A DNA stretch of 64,000 nt from Cornus controversa (GCA_026545225.1 CM048847.1:9294501-9358500), one strand, 5' to 3'; counted from the stretch's first letter, positions 51,201 through 60,300 are shown. Program-made: numbers and translations. Notes: generated by a model not told the origin, from the sequence alone.

Positions 51201-54200
51201 GATTGGGACCGGAGAGCACTATGAACAGCAGTGTGGTCAGGGTTCTAATGGAAGATCTGTTTGGTTGTCGATTGGGGTTAGGTGATGAAGGGTTAGGGTT
51301 GTAGCTAGTGGTGTGGCTGGTGTTTATGGCTTAGGTTTGACAACTGAAGAGGCTTTATGGGTTTATGCAATGGTTTAGGGTTTATTTGGTTGCCTCGGTC
51401 ACGTTGAATATTGAATGGGCAATGAACAGTAGCTTATGGGTTTTGTGAACAGTAACTGCTTGGGTATTTGGTTTGGTTGGGTTGTTGAACAGTAACAATA
51501 GGATAGATGAACAGTATCAGTAGGGAGGCATTGCTACTATGGCAGAACAGTAAGGTTTGTGGGTAGGGACTTCTCTGAACAGTGAAAGAATTCTTTCTGT
51601 GGATACTTTGCACTGAATAAACTTGGAACGTTTGCTTTGATATCAATTGATGCGGAACCAAAAGCGAGTAATAATTAGCTATCAAATAGACAACGAACCA
51701 GTAAGAAAGAAGGGGATGAGAAGACAGAAGATGAGATGAGATGAGATGATGCTAGAAGAAGTGGGTGAGAAGACAGACAAAGGGATGAGAAAATAGACTG
51801 AAAGAGAGAGGCTAGAGAGACTGAGGGATTGAGAAGAGCAAGAACAAGAGGGAGAAGGGAAGATACCAGAGGAGTTTACAAACTCACGAAATATATTTAA
51901 TCATCAAAAGCTGAATTATTTAGTAACTTTAGTTACACAGAAGCCTTTATATAGGCAAAACATAATTAAACCCTAAGAAACCCTAAAATATTAAAATACT
52001 ATAATACCCCTTTAAACTAAAACAATAACAATAATAAAATTAACCCTAAATTAAATTAAATCCCTAATTTCACTTGTCTTTGCCCCTTCTCCAAAAGCAG
52101 AGCCATAACACATTTGGCTCATCCACATAAATCATAACTCGTCCTGCATCACACCCCATGTTCATTAAGCGAACCAAGGGCAAGATCATTGTTCTTATTG
52201 TTTATGTGGATGACATTGTGGTAACCGAAGATGATGTTGAGGAGGTGTCCAAGTAAAAAGCTCACTTAGCCAAGGAACTTGAGATCAAAGACTTGGGAAA
52301 TTTACAATATTTTCTTGGGATAGAGGTTGCAAGATCTGATAAGGGCATCTTTATCTCTCAAAGGAAATATATTCTTGACCTCTAGAAGAGATAAGGATGT
52401 TAGGATGTAAACCAGAAAACTCTCCTATTGAGATGAATCGTCGTCTTTGAAATGGAGAGAGTGGACAAGATGAGGTATCAGAGATTGATTGGGAAACTTA
52501 TATATCCTATAAACCACGGACACTTCATTGAGGGTGTCGTATCCGTGTCGAACACTTTGTAGAAGCGTACTGACATTTTTCTTTTTAGAGCACTTCTCGA
52601 ACACTCCTTGGACATTCCTTAAACACGAGTTAGACACTTCGTAGCAGTGATGTATATTCAAGTTTTTCGAAAGAAAATTATATGCGAAAGTAATGATTAA
52701 AAATTTAAGCTAAACATATGTAGAGGACTAAATAAGTCTAGTTCTTTAATCTATTTTAATCTATTTGTCTATTTTTGTTTATAAGTTTGTTTGGTTCTTA
52801 ATTGCTTGATGATGAAGTGAAGTATTTCTGTAATGTATTTTTTTTTTGGTTGAATAATTAATATATATTAATATATTATATTATTATTTTATAGTCGTAT
52901 CCTCATCGTGTCTGTGTCCTATTTTTTTAGAATTTCCCATATCGTCGTGTCCGTGTCGTGTCGTACCCGTGTATGTGTTCGTGCTTCCTAATATATATCT
53001 ATCTCACACTCGTCCAGACAATATATGTTGTGGGTGATACTAGCCAATTTATGCATGACCCTCGCACCACTTATTTAGAGATTGTATATCGCATTTTGAG
53101 ATATTTGTAGTCTGTTCCTGACAAAGGGATTTTATTCTCTAGTCATGGACATTTAAAGTTGAAGGCTTTCATAGATGCAGATTAAGGCAGGCTCAATTGT
53201 TGACAGACAGGTCCACCATAAGTTATTGCACCTTTATAAGAGGAAATATGGTTACTTGGAGGAGCAAGAAACAATCAATAGTGGCACGGTCCAATGCAGA
53301 AGCTAAATACAGCGCTATGGCTCATGCGGTTTGTGAACTCATGTGGATTCAGACCTTGATGAGTGATTTGGGTATCATGGATGATGGTCCTATGAGACTT
53401 TATTGTGACAATAAAGCAGCCATTAGTATTGCACATAACCCGGTTCAACATGATAGAATGAAGCATATTGAGATTTCATAGACACTTCATCATGGAAAAG
53501 TTGAACAATGGAGTGATTTGTATGCCCTTCGTGAAGTCAGAAGAACAACTAGCAGATGTATTCACTAAGGGTTTGAGTTGTAATTCCTTCCATTCTATTG
53601 TAGGCAAGTTGGGCATGAGAGATATCTATGCACAACTTGAGGGGGAGTGTTGCAATATGTGAGAAGATTCTTGGAATGAGCATAAATAGTGGGCATAATT
53701 AGTGAGATTTTACCACATGGGTATTATTGTAAAATATATTTCTGACTAATATAAATACATGGGTGTAGAGATGTCAGTGGCATACTACAACCCTTTCTGC
53801 TCTCTTCTCCTTTTTCTTCCTCTTTCTTTTCCTCTTTCTTTTCTCCTTAAACCCTAATAATCTAAAACCTAAAATATAATTTCAATAGTACCTAAATCGT
53901 TGCATATTATGATGGTAGTATATATGAAATCACATCGATTCATTTCTTCTTGTGTACACATAGACTCGGAACAGGAGATAAACCGAACCAAACACAATGA
54001 TGTAACAACAAATGGTCAACTAACCTGATCGAGAATATTTCCAAGAGTGTCTCGGATAAGTAGACGATAATCCCCAAGGAAGAACTGTTGGAAAGATTAA
54101 ACACAAACAACCATCATATAGAAGTTTCGGTAATTTACTGACAATACCAATTACAGCACTTGATCAATATTTCTTATACCTGATCATATTTGGCATCCTT

Positions 54201-56907
54201 CTGGGACTCACCTTGGCCTGTGTTAAGAAAATAAAGTTGTCCAACCTCGTCTGAAAGTACAATTGATGTCCCATCCCTATGTTACAAAGAAAAAACATGT
54301 CTCGTAAAGGCTAAAAGCTATAATTTAAGCATTTTGAGAGAACAAAAAATAAAATAAATTAAATTAAACAAAAAAGAGGCACCTGATAAATTTACTAAAA
54401 GCTACAAATTCAGAAGTCCATGTAACAAAGGCAAAAAAATTTGAATCTGGCTTAGGTCCCATGGTTTTCCCAGGTTGGGTTTTCCACGTAAAAAAAACTG
54501 TGTTCATCGTTTTTATTGCTTAATATGTTTATTGCATGTTTTGGATGATGGATTGAGTATAAGAGAGCTCAATTTTGTAAGAATTATTATTTATCTTCCC
54601 GAGGACCTGACATGGAGCAATCTTTCTACTAGGAATTTGTTGTAGGACCTGAAAGGAAGACCATAGTCTTTGTTTAATTAAACCCACACAAGGTCCCCTT
54701 CATTGAAAAGCTTCACATGGTGATGATCATTACAGGATTTGAAGTTCTCATTACTTCCTTTTTAGGTTCTTCCTTTCTTCCTCACTTCATAAATTATTAA
54801 CTTGGTAGCAAAGAAATATTCAGCATTCTTACTTGACAAGAATATATTAGCCATAGATAATAGGTGCAAGATCAAAGAAGTGTGTTGGAGCATGGCTATA
54901 GACTGCACTAAATGGGCTCCTGTTTCTACACTTTAACACATAAAAAGGCTTTCAAAACTATAATTCAAACTCTTGGGGGAAAAAAGATTCTTAAAGTGAT
55001 TAGCCTTAAAAGAGTGGGCCAGGGTTAGAGGACTTAAAGAAACATTTGGTATGTCTTCTAATACTCAGTCAAGCCTTATGAAGTAGTGCCTCCAATAAAT
55101 ATTAATGATAGTAGATAACATCCTTCACAGCATATATTGACCAATTGCAAAGAAAACTTTACTAGGTTGAGGAGGGAAGAGGGACTTCGTACAAGCATAT
55201 CAATCAAAGTACAAATTTTGTTACCAAATAAAAGTAGGGAAAATATATATTCAAAGTATACATCATAAAACTAAAAATAAAAAAGTGAAGATATAAATCA
55301 ACCATGTTTCCATACATCACTTTCATAGATGAAAAGACTAGATCAGAAAACAAAACTTATTCAATTTAAGTAACGACAGATAAGCTATTATCAACAACAA
55401 CAACAACAAAAAAAGTAATGCAATAAAATCCAAGAACCAAATATTAGCAGGCTTTCTTCTACATATTACTTACGGAGAAAACTTTCCATCAACCAACTTA
55501 AAGCGTCCAATTTCATATATCCGGATAGGTGTGCCTTCCCATATCTAGAAACACAGTACATGAAAGCACTCAACAAAAAAGAATTGCCAATAGATAATAT
55601 AACAACATGAGTTTACTAACCAAAACCTACATACATGAATTTAAGAACCAGAAACTTACATCCCACACAATGGTTTTCCCGTCGTACCCAGCACTCATTG
55701 CAATCCGGGGGTTGAAAGGATGAACATCCAAAACAAAAGTCTGTCAAGGATATAAAAGCATAGCAGTAAGCTATTAGAACAAAAAAAATTTAAGTTTAAT
55801 TAGAATGGCAGACAGTTGCATGGATCTGGAAGTATTGATGAAGACGATCTAGCATGTCAAGAATAAGAAAGAATTAGAAAAATCCACAACATTCTACCAG
55901 CTTAGTCAAAGGCAACCAGAACTGAAAGCATAGATAGTGTTGCTCAGAGAATTAGAGCAAGATAAATGGAGATGTCCTTTTGGTATATAGTGTAATCGAC
56001 TTATATATCTAAAACTTAAAGGTAAATTCTATAAAATAGTCATTAGACCACCCATTCAAAATTGAGTCCAGAAAAGTAATTCTTTATCCTCTGCCATAGT
56101 ATTAACAGACTGAAAATCAAAAAAATTCTAGATCATATTAATGGACAAAATGTTGGACGGCTAAAGAACATGTCCATAAAATGAGCAGAGCCGAAATACA
56201 GAAGTTGATATAAATGTATGGTAAGACAAGAAAGATAAAATTAGAAATGATACAATTGTGAGATGATGAAGTACTACATGTTCGAGATGAGTAGAACTTT
56301 TGTAAGATAATTACAAATAAATGTCAATAGGAAATAAATACATTCATGAGTTTTTTTTATTTTCAATATAGTTCAATCTTATCAGGTATGACGTTGAGGT
56401 TTTATACGAGCACTAGTAATTTAATTTAAAATAATATATATTTTAAAATAATTGAAGTAAAATGGAATGCTTACTGGATTTTTGCAGAGAAAAAGACCAT
56501 AAATACCAAGAATACAGCAGATAATAAGCTAACAGACCACTAGCTAGCCAAGACCAAAGAAGTAGCATACACAACATAAATACCGAGACTATCCAAAAAA
56601 ACAAGATTGAACTTACAAAAGAATTACAAAAGCTGAACCCAAATATCAAGGACAACTAAGCAATGGAATTCTAGAAAAAGCCACTAAATTCTGACTTTGT
56701 GTGAATATTTTTTAGAGTATCACACACACCCCCATGTACTGGTCAGGACCTGTATTCTGCACTTCAGGTAATTATATGTAAAGTGCGATTTAAAATTTTT
56801 AACCATAATATGGTTACAAAGTTGCACACCACTTACAGATGCACTGTGACCAGTCAAGGAATGTACCAAGCTACCATCACTAGCATTCCAAACACATATT
56901 CGGCAAT
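27289..56907 (-). CDS. BRWD/PHIP-like bromodomain and WD40 protein, 5' partial
   Basis: Likely nuclear chromatin reader. Animal BRWD/PHIP relatives bind histones and act with CUL4-DDB1. Exons on the minus strand: 56907-56837, 55740-55660, 55544-55474, 54276-54180, 54084-54025, 41610-41556, 41467-41067, 40990-39074, 38963-38394, 38247-38189 and 27484-27289 (stop). Ten GT-AG introns keep one frame for 1192 codons. In order: the last WD repeats (CRICVWNASDG, SAGYDGKTIVWD); family blocks FFLGDYR and KRRLGALGIEWRPSS; an acidic region with RSKRKR; a 639-codon low-complexity exon; a cryptic-Tudor region (GPWISN, CLVWWRDERG, NWWECRI, SPWERY); and a C-terminal bromodomain part (LSPEVIKLRLENDYYRS, SNAQAYFGKNAEF) ending shortly after it. 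Relatives are about 1500-1700 residues, so some 300-500 N-terminal residues lie past base 64000. Introns 54024-41611 and 38188-27485 are swollen by transposons. The coding exons look intact. Confidence 0.93.
27485..28273. other. Proximal part of the last BRWD intron
   Basis: No gene is supported. A 26-bp direct repeat containing AATTTCATATTTGTTTC occurs at about 27622 and 27680. A 32-bp tandem repeat (GACCTCTGATATTCAAAACC) follows at about 28218-28281, with a third, changed unit near 28350. Confidence 0.55.
28274..28365 (-). mobile_element. tRNA-derived SINE fragment
   Basis: On the minus strand the pol III B-box-like GGTCACGGGTTC is followed about 40 bases later by CGCAATGGCGGGAGCCTC and GCACTAGGC. 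These blocks are familiar from common plant tRNA-derived SINEs. Only this part is seen, and the head with the A box is lost or unrecognisable. Confidence 0.55.
28456..28850 (-). pseudogene. Plant mobile domain (PMD/MAIN-like) fragment
   Basis: A minus-strand stretch reads like the plant aminotransferase-like mobile domain: NPHGLATFILMWLSRYVLR, APEDGPRQGLDHIAIKLAQG and LPLFLGLLYRHLDMLHEDM. The spacing follows the family pattern (LSR-FV..PEDG..LA..LA-G..APLYLGSLYARLD). It has no clear start or further domains and lies on the same strand as the BRWD gene within its last intron. It is most likely a fragment carried by a transposon. Whether it is part of a retrogene or a PMD-carrying Mutator element cannot be told. 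Confidence 0.55.
28881..30179. mobile_element. hAT-type element, CAGGGCTGTAAA family, 8-bp duplication
   Basis: The ends TAGGGCTATAAA and TTTACAGCCCTG are inverted (10 of 12). They are flanked by the exact 8-bp duplication CTTTGGAC (28873-28880, 30180-30187). Subterminal regions carry repeated GCTCGA/TCGAGC-type motifs, as many hAT elements do. A TRIM (29065-29524) sits inside it, so about 0.84 kb is the element's own sequence. No transposase ORF is seen. Confidence 0.88.
29065..29524 (-). mobile_element. TRIM with about 72-bp LTRs and two tRNA-like modules
   Basis: Direct repeats at 29065-29137 and 29454-29524 share CACCATCTACTCTA and GTGTAACTT. On the minus strand they read TGTTAGAGG to GTTTAACA. 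Next to the right one is the minus-strand primer site TGGTATCAGA, and next to the left one the polypurine tract GAGGGGGCG. This is the layout of a terminal-repeat retrotransposon in miniature. Inside, two modules start with TGGTATCA and continue to a B-box-like GGGTTYGAMYC. It is non-coding and shows no clear target duplication. It is nested in a hAT element. Confidence 0.8.
30242..30988 (-). mobile_element. TRIM-like element with 258/262-bp LTRs, GTGAT duplication
   Basis: LTRs lie at 30242-30499 and 30727-30988 (TGTTGATAAAAT to TTCTCCAACA), highly similar. On the minus strand the primer site TGGTATCAGAGTAGG lies beside the right LTR and the polypurine tract TTGAGGGGGGG beside the left LTR. 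The exact 5-bp duplication GTGAT flanks it (30237-30241, 30989-30993). The 227-bp interior is non-coding and holds about five copies of a 22-bp GATCCGAGACGAGTTGATCC-like unit. It looks structurally whole as a miniature element and fairly young. Confidence 0.88.
30994..31996. other. BRWD intron spacer, no gene
   Basis: AT-rich sequence with a CTCCCTGAGGTTAGAC-type block (31230-31330) that resembles one end of a Mutator-like long inverted repeat, with no partner found. ORFs at 31568-31854 have no recognisable protein features. Confidence 0.45.
31997..32874. mobile_element. hAT-type element, CTAGGAAGCACGGACA family (copy A)
   Basis: The ends are CTAGGAAGCACGGACATG and CATGCTCCTTAG, flanked by the exact 8-bp duplication GATCACAG (31989-31996, 32875-32882). 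Both subterminal regions are packed with GGACACG/CGTGTCC repeats. The 878-bp element has an AT-rich non-coding middle. Sister copies are at 44668-45204 and 52507-52991. Confidence 0.9.
33664..34091. mobile_element. hAT-type element, CTATGTTACCGGACTCG family
   Basis: The ends CTATGTTACCGGACTCG and CGAGTCGGGCTAACACAG are inverted repeats. They are flanked by ATCTACTA (33656-33663) and ATCTACTG (34092-34099), 7 of 8 matching. Subterminal GTGTCC/GGACAC motifs recall the CTAGGAAGCAC family. It is inserted in the Gypsy LTR. The 428-bp element does not code. A partial relative ends at 60444. Confidence 0.8.
34252..36676 (+). mobile_element. Short Copia element with two LTRs
   Basis: Two LTRs of about 300 bp (34252-34553, 36372-36676; TGATTTAGTCAAGTTGAAG start) enclose about 1.8 kb. 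A TGGTATCAAAGCAGG primer site follows the left LTR. Then come a gag region (ITAHKLDRKNYLQWAQSVK, 34681 onward), a zinc-knuckle-like part, a protease-like DSGASDHMTGG-type area (about 35840) and GAG-pre-integrase (MLWHHRLGHPSYSYLKRL, 36240). The right LTR starts directly after this, so no integrase, RT or RNase H is present. It is a broken fossil with several breaks. By eye the LTRs differ at roughly 8% of sites, suggesting a few million years. Confidence 0.85.
43558..44532. mobile_element. hAT-type element, TAGGGATGGCAA family (nested in Copia)
   Basis: The ends TAGGGATGGCAA and TTGCCATACGTA resemble those of 25253-25912. Flanks CGTCTTAC (43550-43557) and CGTTTTAT (44533-44540) match at 6 of 8 bases, and both differences are C to T, as methylated DNA would give. 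GGGGCGGG and CCCGTCCC motifs occupy the subterminal parts, and TA/GA repeats the middle. The element is 975 bp and non-coding. Confidence 0.78.
44668..45204. mobile_element. hAT-type element, CTAGGAAGCAC family (copy B)
   Basis: The ends are CTAGGAAGCACAGATAC and GTGCTTCCTTG, with the exact 8-bp duplication ATTGGCAG (44660-44667, 45205-45212). Copia pol sequence resumes on both sides (ACCATTGG-type joint before GTGGTAAGGC), so it is inserted in the Copia element. It carries GATACG/CGTATC repeats near both ends. 537 bp, non-coding. Confidence 0.9.
45961..45999 (+). repeat. G16 run and GGGC repeats (G-quadruplex-prone)
   Basis: A run of 16 G at 45963-45978 is followed by TT, GGGGG and several GGGC/GGC units inside the Copia element. 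It has four or more G-runs in a short span, which is enough for a quadruplex on the plus strand. It is unlike anything else in the window and may also be a sequencing or assembly weak point. Confidence 0.8.
46869..52151 (-). mobile_element. Ty3/gypsy element with chromodomain-like end, nested in Copia
   Basis: LTRs lie at 46869-47310 and 51648-52151 (TGATGCGGAACC to GCATCA). Flanks CACAC and CACCC match at 4 of 5 bases. On the minus strand the order is 5' LTR (right), a primer-site-like TTGATATCAAAGC, and a long leader (about 51630-50150). A protease-like region follows (CFVPIQMGEYSDMIWCNVLP, HVLLGHPWIY, 49427-49140), then integrase C-terminal sequence (48089-47745), a chromodomain-like YLVRWKGYP near 47430, and polypurine GGGGATAAT before the left LTR. 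Most of RT/RNase H was not found. It is broken, with several breaks. A hAT sits at 48502-49144. Confidence 0.82.
48502..49144. mobile_element. hAT-type element, CATAGTTGTCAAAGGC family
   Basis: The ends CATAGTTGTTAAAGGC and CCTTTGACAACTATG are inverted repeats. They are flanked by the exact 8-bp duplication GCTTTAGC (48494-48501, 49145-49152). Subterminal regions carry AAGGCGC/GCGCCTT and GAGGCGC/GCGCCTC motifs. The 643-bp element has an A-rich non-coding middle. It is nested in the Gypsy element, which is nested in the Copia element. Confidence 0.92.
52507..52991. mobile_element. hAT-type element, CTAGGAAGCAC family (copy C)
   Basis: The ends CTATAAACCACGGACAC and TGTTCGTGCTTCCTAA are flanked by the exact 8-bp duplication TATATATC (52499-52506, 52992-52999). 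The CGTGTC repeats and AT-rich middle match copies A and B. 485 bp, non-coding, inserted in the Copia RT region. Confidence 0.87.
54277..55473. other. BRWD intron without recognisable insert
   Basis: This 1.2-kb intron lies between exons 55474-55544 and 54180-54276. It is AT-rich with no supported gene. A GGTTTTCCCAGGTTGGG/TTTCCACGTAAA block at about 54465-54495 resembles a decayed Copia LTR end, but no partner was found. Confidence 0.55.
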
Positions 56908-58777
56908 CTGCACAAAAAAGAGACATACGGTTATAATAGAAGAGAAACCACAACAATATCTTTTCAATTGAATAGATAAATCCATGATATGTGGTAGAGC
57001 TTCAGAAAGCAACTAGAAGGCAACCTCCTGGTTGGTTCATCATCCAACTTTAACAGAGATACGTGCATGTAAAAAATTAGGGATAATAATACTACTTATC
57101 TAAAATTAATATATGTACTTCTTGTACTAAAACAATGGAGGCCCGTGTATTAAAAAAATAGGACACATAAATAGCTACTGGTCAAGCACATTTTAATAGA
57201 ATTGCTTGAGGACTTAATGATGAAATTAAGCTGCTCTTGCGAAAAAAGTACTGACGAAAAAACAAAAAAAAATCATTGACACAGAGGAATACCCGAAGGA
57301 TGCAGGTTCCAACTCCATAAAATTAGGAAGGATCCAACCGTCAGATTTTTATGGTTAAATAATCCTTATGACATGTAAAATAGCATTCATTCTCTCTTCT
57401 TTCCTTCACTGTTCAATTTTTTACCACTCATTAATGGCTATCCTTTAATTTGCTTTCAGCGACTGCGTATTTAAAAAAATAAAGGGCAATGTAGTCATGT
57501 CAACTACCCAATTTCAATTTCTCTTGTGACTGCGCAAACTCATACAGCTGGTTTATCTTCAACTCATGTACAGTTGTCCAACATCGTCCAATCATCCTGG
57601 CAGAGATTGATCCGGAAGGACCTATAGTATGTCCAGTCCCCAATCAGGCCAATCCCCACACCTCGTCAAACACAGAAAGTAAGTAACATGCACAAGGATG
57701 TCCCAGTACATCCCTTTGCAAAATTTCCATTTACATCTTAATTCACTCAACAACCAAACCAAAACTTCAACTCAATTAGAAATAAAGTTGCCAAAATAAA
57801 AGAGAAGCCCAGTAAAGAAACAATTGGTGAGTAAAAATAGATCATAAATAGAATAAGTGAGAAGGGTTATATGTAGCATGTGAAATTTTTAAGGAGACTG
57901 TAAGGTCTATGTGTCATGTGATGACATACATGAAAAAAAATGTTGATTAGATCCATTAAAATTGTGTCACATCGAAATGGAAACTATGATTGAAGATTGA
58001 ACACTGAGCCAAGAGATTGTATCAACAGCCACATAATTTAGGGAAGATAAGTGACTTAGAAGACTATAGATCTAGACTTTAGATTTATTAATAATTTAGA
58101 TGGCTTAGTAATTACCAAATTAATCCCTTGAAAATGGTTAAACATGTCATAAAATTAGTTTGGGAATTTGGATTTGATTTCGAATTAACAGGAGTTAATT
58201 CAAAATTAAACTAGAATTAATATAGATCAATTTGGGCTTAATTAAGAAGTTGGAAATTGATTTTTGATTCATTTCAAATGAACTTTGGAAGTTTGATTTT
58301 GGTAAAGAAGCTTGGAACTTGAATTTGAATAAAAAAAACGATGTGTTTTGGAAAATCAGAAAGTTGACCAGACATGCTCCCATGACCAGAAAATTAAGCA
58401 CCAATGCTCAACAGTCAATTAGTGATGCCCACTTGCCCCGAAGTGAGAAAACACGAGTTTGACCTTGATTTGGGCCTCTTGCAATTCTTCGGCCTGAAAC
58501 AACTGTATTTAGTAGAGAGGAAGAGAGAGAGTTCCGAGGAGGGGGAGGGGTATTAAGAGTACCAATACAAAAGGTAGGATTACGGTATATTATCGGTCAT
58601 TTTATTACCATCCTTGTGTGGAAGAATCAAACCTCCATCTGTATGTGAGATGCCAAACATGAAGAAGATGGTGGCTGTGTTGACCATTTCCATCATCCCA
58701 TTCTAGTGGGTCTTGAACGAGAAACAATTGGTGTCAATTTCATGCATGCTGGCATAGTCATGTTTGCGCATCGTAAG
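56908..58777. other. Upstream BRWD intron, no exon recognised
   Basis: I looked on the minus strand for WD-repeat exons and found none. The sequence is AT-rich, ORFs are short and none resembles a known domain. Short A-rich runs occur near 57230-57270. Confidence 0.5.
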
Positions 58778-59147
58778 TGTTGTGAAAAACAGCCGCAAAC
58801 CAAGCATAATCACGAAACACGACACAAAACGAATCAAGCACAACACACAGAACACAAGAAATTACATTGTCGGCGATGTGCCTACGTCCACGGCAAAGAT
58901 CCGGTAAAAGATTTCACTATGCGAAAATCAGGAGAATACAAGTCTCAACCCAAACCCTAGCTCTCGCTCTCTCACTCTCTTTTTGCGTTTTCAGTGTTTT
59001 CACTCATACCTACCTCCAAACCCTTAGATGCCCTTATATATCGGGCTACAAGAGAGTCCTAACCCGAGTCCAAAACCCGCAAGTGAATTTTTCGGGTCAA
59101 TCGGGTCGCAACGCGACCCAGGCCGAGACAAAATTCAGGCCACAACA
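58778..59147 (-). mobile_element. Solo LTR with TGTTGTG/CACAACA borders
   Basis: The 370-bp unit begins TGTTGTGAAAA and ends GGCCACAACA. Read on the minus strand it has a TATA box-like CGATATATAAGGGC about 115 bases in, followed by a leader. No second LTR, primer site or internal region adjoins it, so it is a solo LTR. The flanking 5 bases do not match clearly. Copia or Gypsy cannot be decided. Confidence 0.62.
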
Positions 59148-59149
59148 TA

Positions 59150-59818
59150 ACAGAAAGTTATACTAATGCTGATTGGGCAGGTTCTCCTTTAGGCAAACGG
59201 TCAACGACTGGTTACTGTACTTTTATATGAGGTAATCTAGTAACTTGGAAAAGTAAGAAGCAAACAGTTGTGGCGTGGTCCAGTGCTGAAGCTGAGTACC
59301 GTACCATGGCTCATACTTCCTGTGAGCTAACTTGGTTGAAAACTGTGTTACAAGAATTTGGTTTTTCAGTTCAAGACTCATCTCTTCTCTATTGTGATAA
59401 CCAGGCAACTATTTACATTGCCAATAACCTAATTTTTCATGAGCGAACCAAACATATTATTAAGGTTGATTGTCATTTCATTTGTTCTAAGGTGGCTTCC
59501 AAAGAAATTGTGACTTCATTTGTTTCTTCTAGTAATCAGTTAGTAAGCAGATATCTTTACTAAGGCCCTTCCAAAGCGTACCATCGATTCTATCTGCAGC
59601 AAGCTGGGAGTTGTTACACATCTACTCTCCAGCTTGAGGGGGAGTGTCATGAATAGTCAGTCAACTATTCCTTAACTAGGGGAATGACCAATTATTCCTT
59701 AATTAGGTGCAAAATCAAAGCTTTCCATATATTGTTGTTTTCCTTATTTTTTGTTCTTTAGATCATTATATATTCAAGTTATAATCTCTCTCTCTCAATA
59801 TAGTTTATACTTTCGACA
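59150..59818 (+). mobile_element. Copia RNase H fragment with 174-bp 3' LTR
   Basis: RNase H blocks are clear ([54 protein letters not shown]). They are followed by LQLEGE-type sequence and the polypurine GAGGGGGAG at 59636-59644. The LTR at 59645-59818 begins TGTCATGAAT and ends TTTCGACA. The 5' parts are absent. It is broken and lies in the upstream BRWD intron, antisense to the gene. Confidence 0.82.
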
Positions 59819-59849
59819 CTTTTGCTAGGAAAGACAAACTGATGCGCGT

Positions 59850-60300
59850 CCCTTTTTTATCATCATAATCCTTGCCTTAGTCCCATATGAATGGGGTCAG
59901 CCACATGAAATCTCTTTCTCCAATATTTTCTATTACATGTCATTTCCCGTACCAAGTTAACTTTTTAAAGACATTCTTAATAACCTCATCCCATATTATT
60001 TTTGGTCACCCTCTCCGTCTCTTACCTTCTATTACAACTAGTCCTCCTCGCTTCATCTGCAAGTCACTAGGTCTCCAATATATGTGTCCAAGCCATCTCA
60101 ATCTACTCTCTCTAATTTTTTCACAAATGGGTGCTACAACTAATTTTTCTCTCACACTCTCATAAGAAACCTTATCTCTTCTAGTCACTCCAATCATTCA
60201 CCTTAGCATTCTCATTTCTGCTACATAAAGGCATTGCTCTTGTCCCTTTTTTAGGGCCCAACACTCTGCCCCAATAAGAGTGTAGATAGTTATATCCTTC
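59850..60300 (-). mobile_element. LINE 3' fragment
   Basis: The minus strand reads like the LINE reverse-transcriptase C-terminus: VTRRDKVSYESVREKLVVAP, IREKIRESRLRWLGH-like sequence and GKRRRG, then a frame change into a DEVIKN-like stretch. It ends in a TGGCTGACCCCATTC/ATGATG tail at about 59855. The same family is at 11030-11510 and 20186-20600. It is 5'-truncated and non-functional. Confidence 0.75.

Larger units (their letters stand above)
41841..53887 (+). mobile_element. Copia element split by nested insertions, GTACC duplication
   Basis: The LTRs at 41841-42060 and 53648-53887 (TGTTGGAATATGTGAG start) are flanked by the exact duplication GTACC (41836-41840, 53888-53892). The TTGGTATTAGAGCC primer site is at 42061. 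Gag begins near 42609 (SPLKLDGNNYLAWSRSCLLS), with a zinc knuckle near 43118 (CDFCGKIRNTRYHCWKLHG). GAG-pre-integrase is near 45325 (WHRHLGHPSISALE), RT at 46392-46860 and 52160-52450, RNase H at 53190-53660, and polypurine GAGGGGGAG at 53639-53647. It is broken, with many breaks. Four hATs and one Gypsy lie within it. It occupies most of one BRWD intron in antisense. Confidence 0.9.

Noticed and set aside
58706-59166. Two overlapping basic ORFs
   Set aside because: They overlap the solo LTR and its flank and show no known domain.
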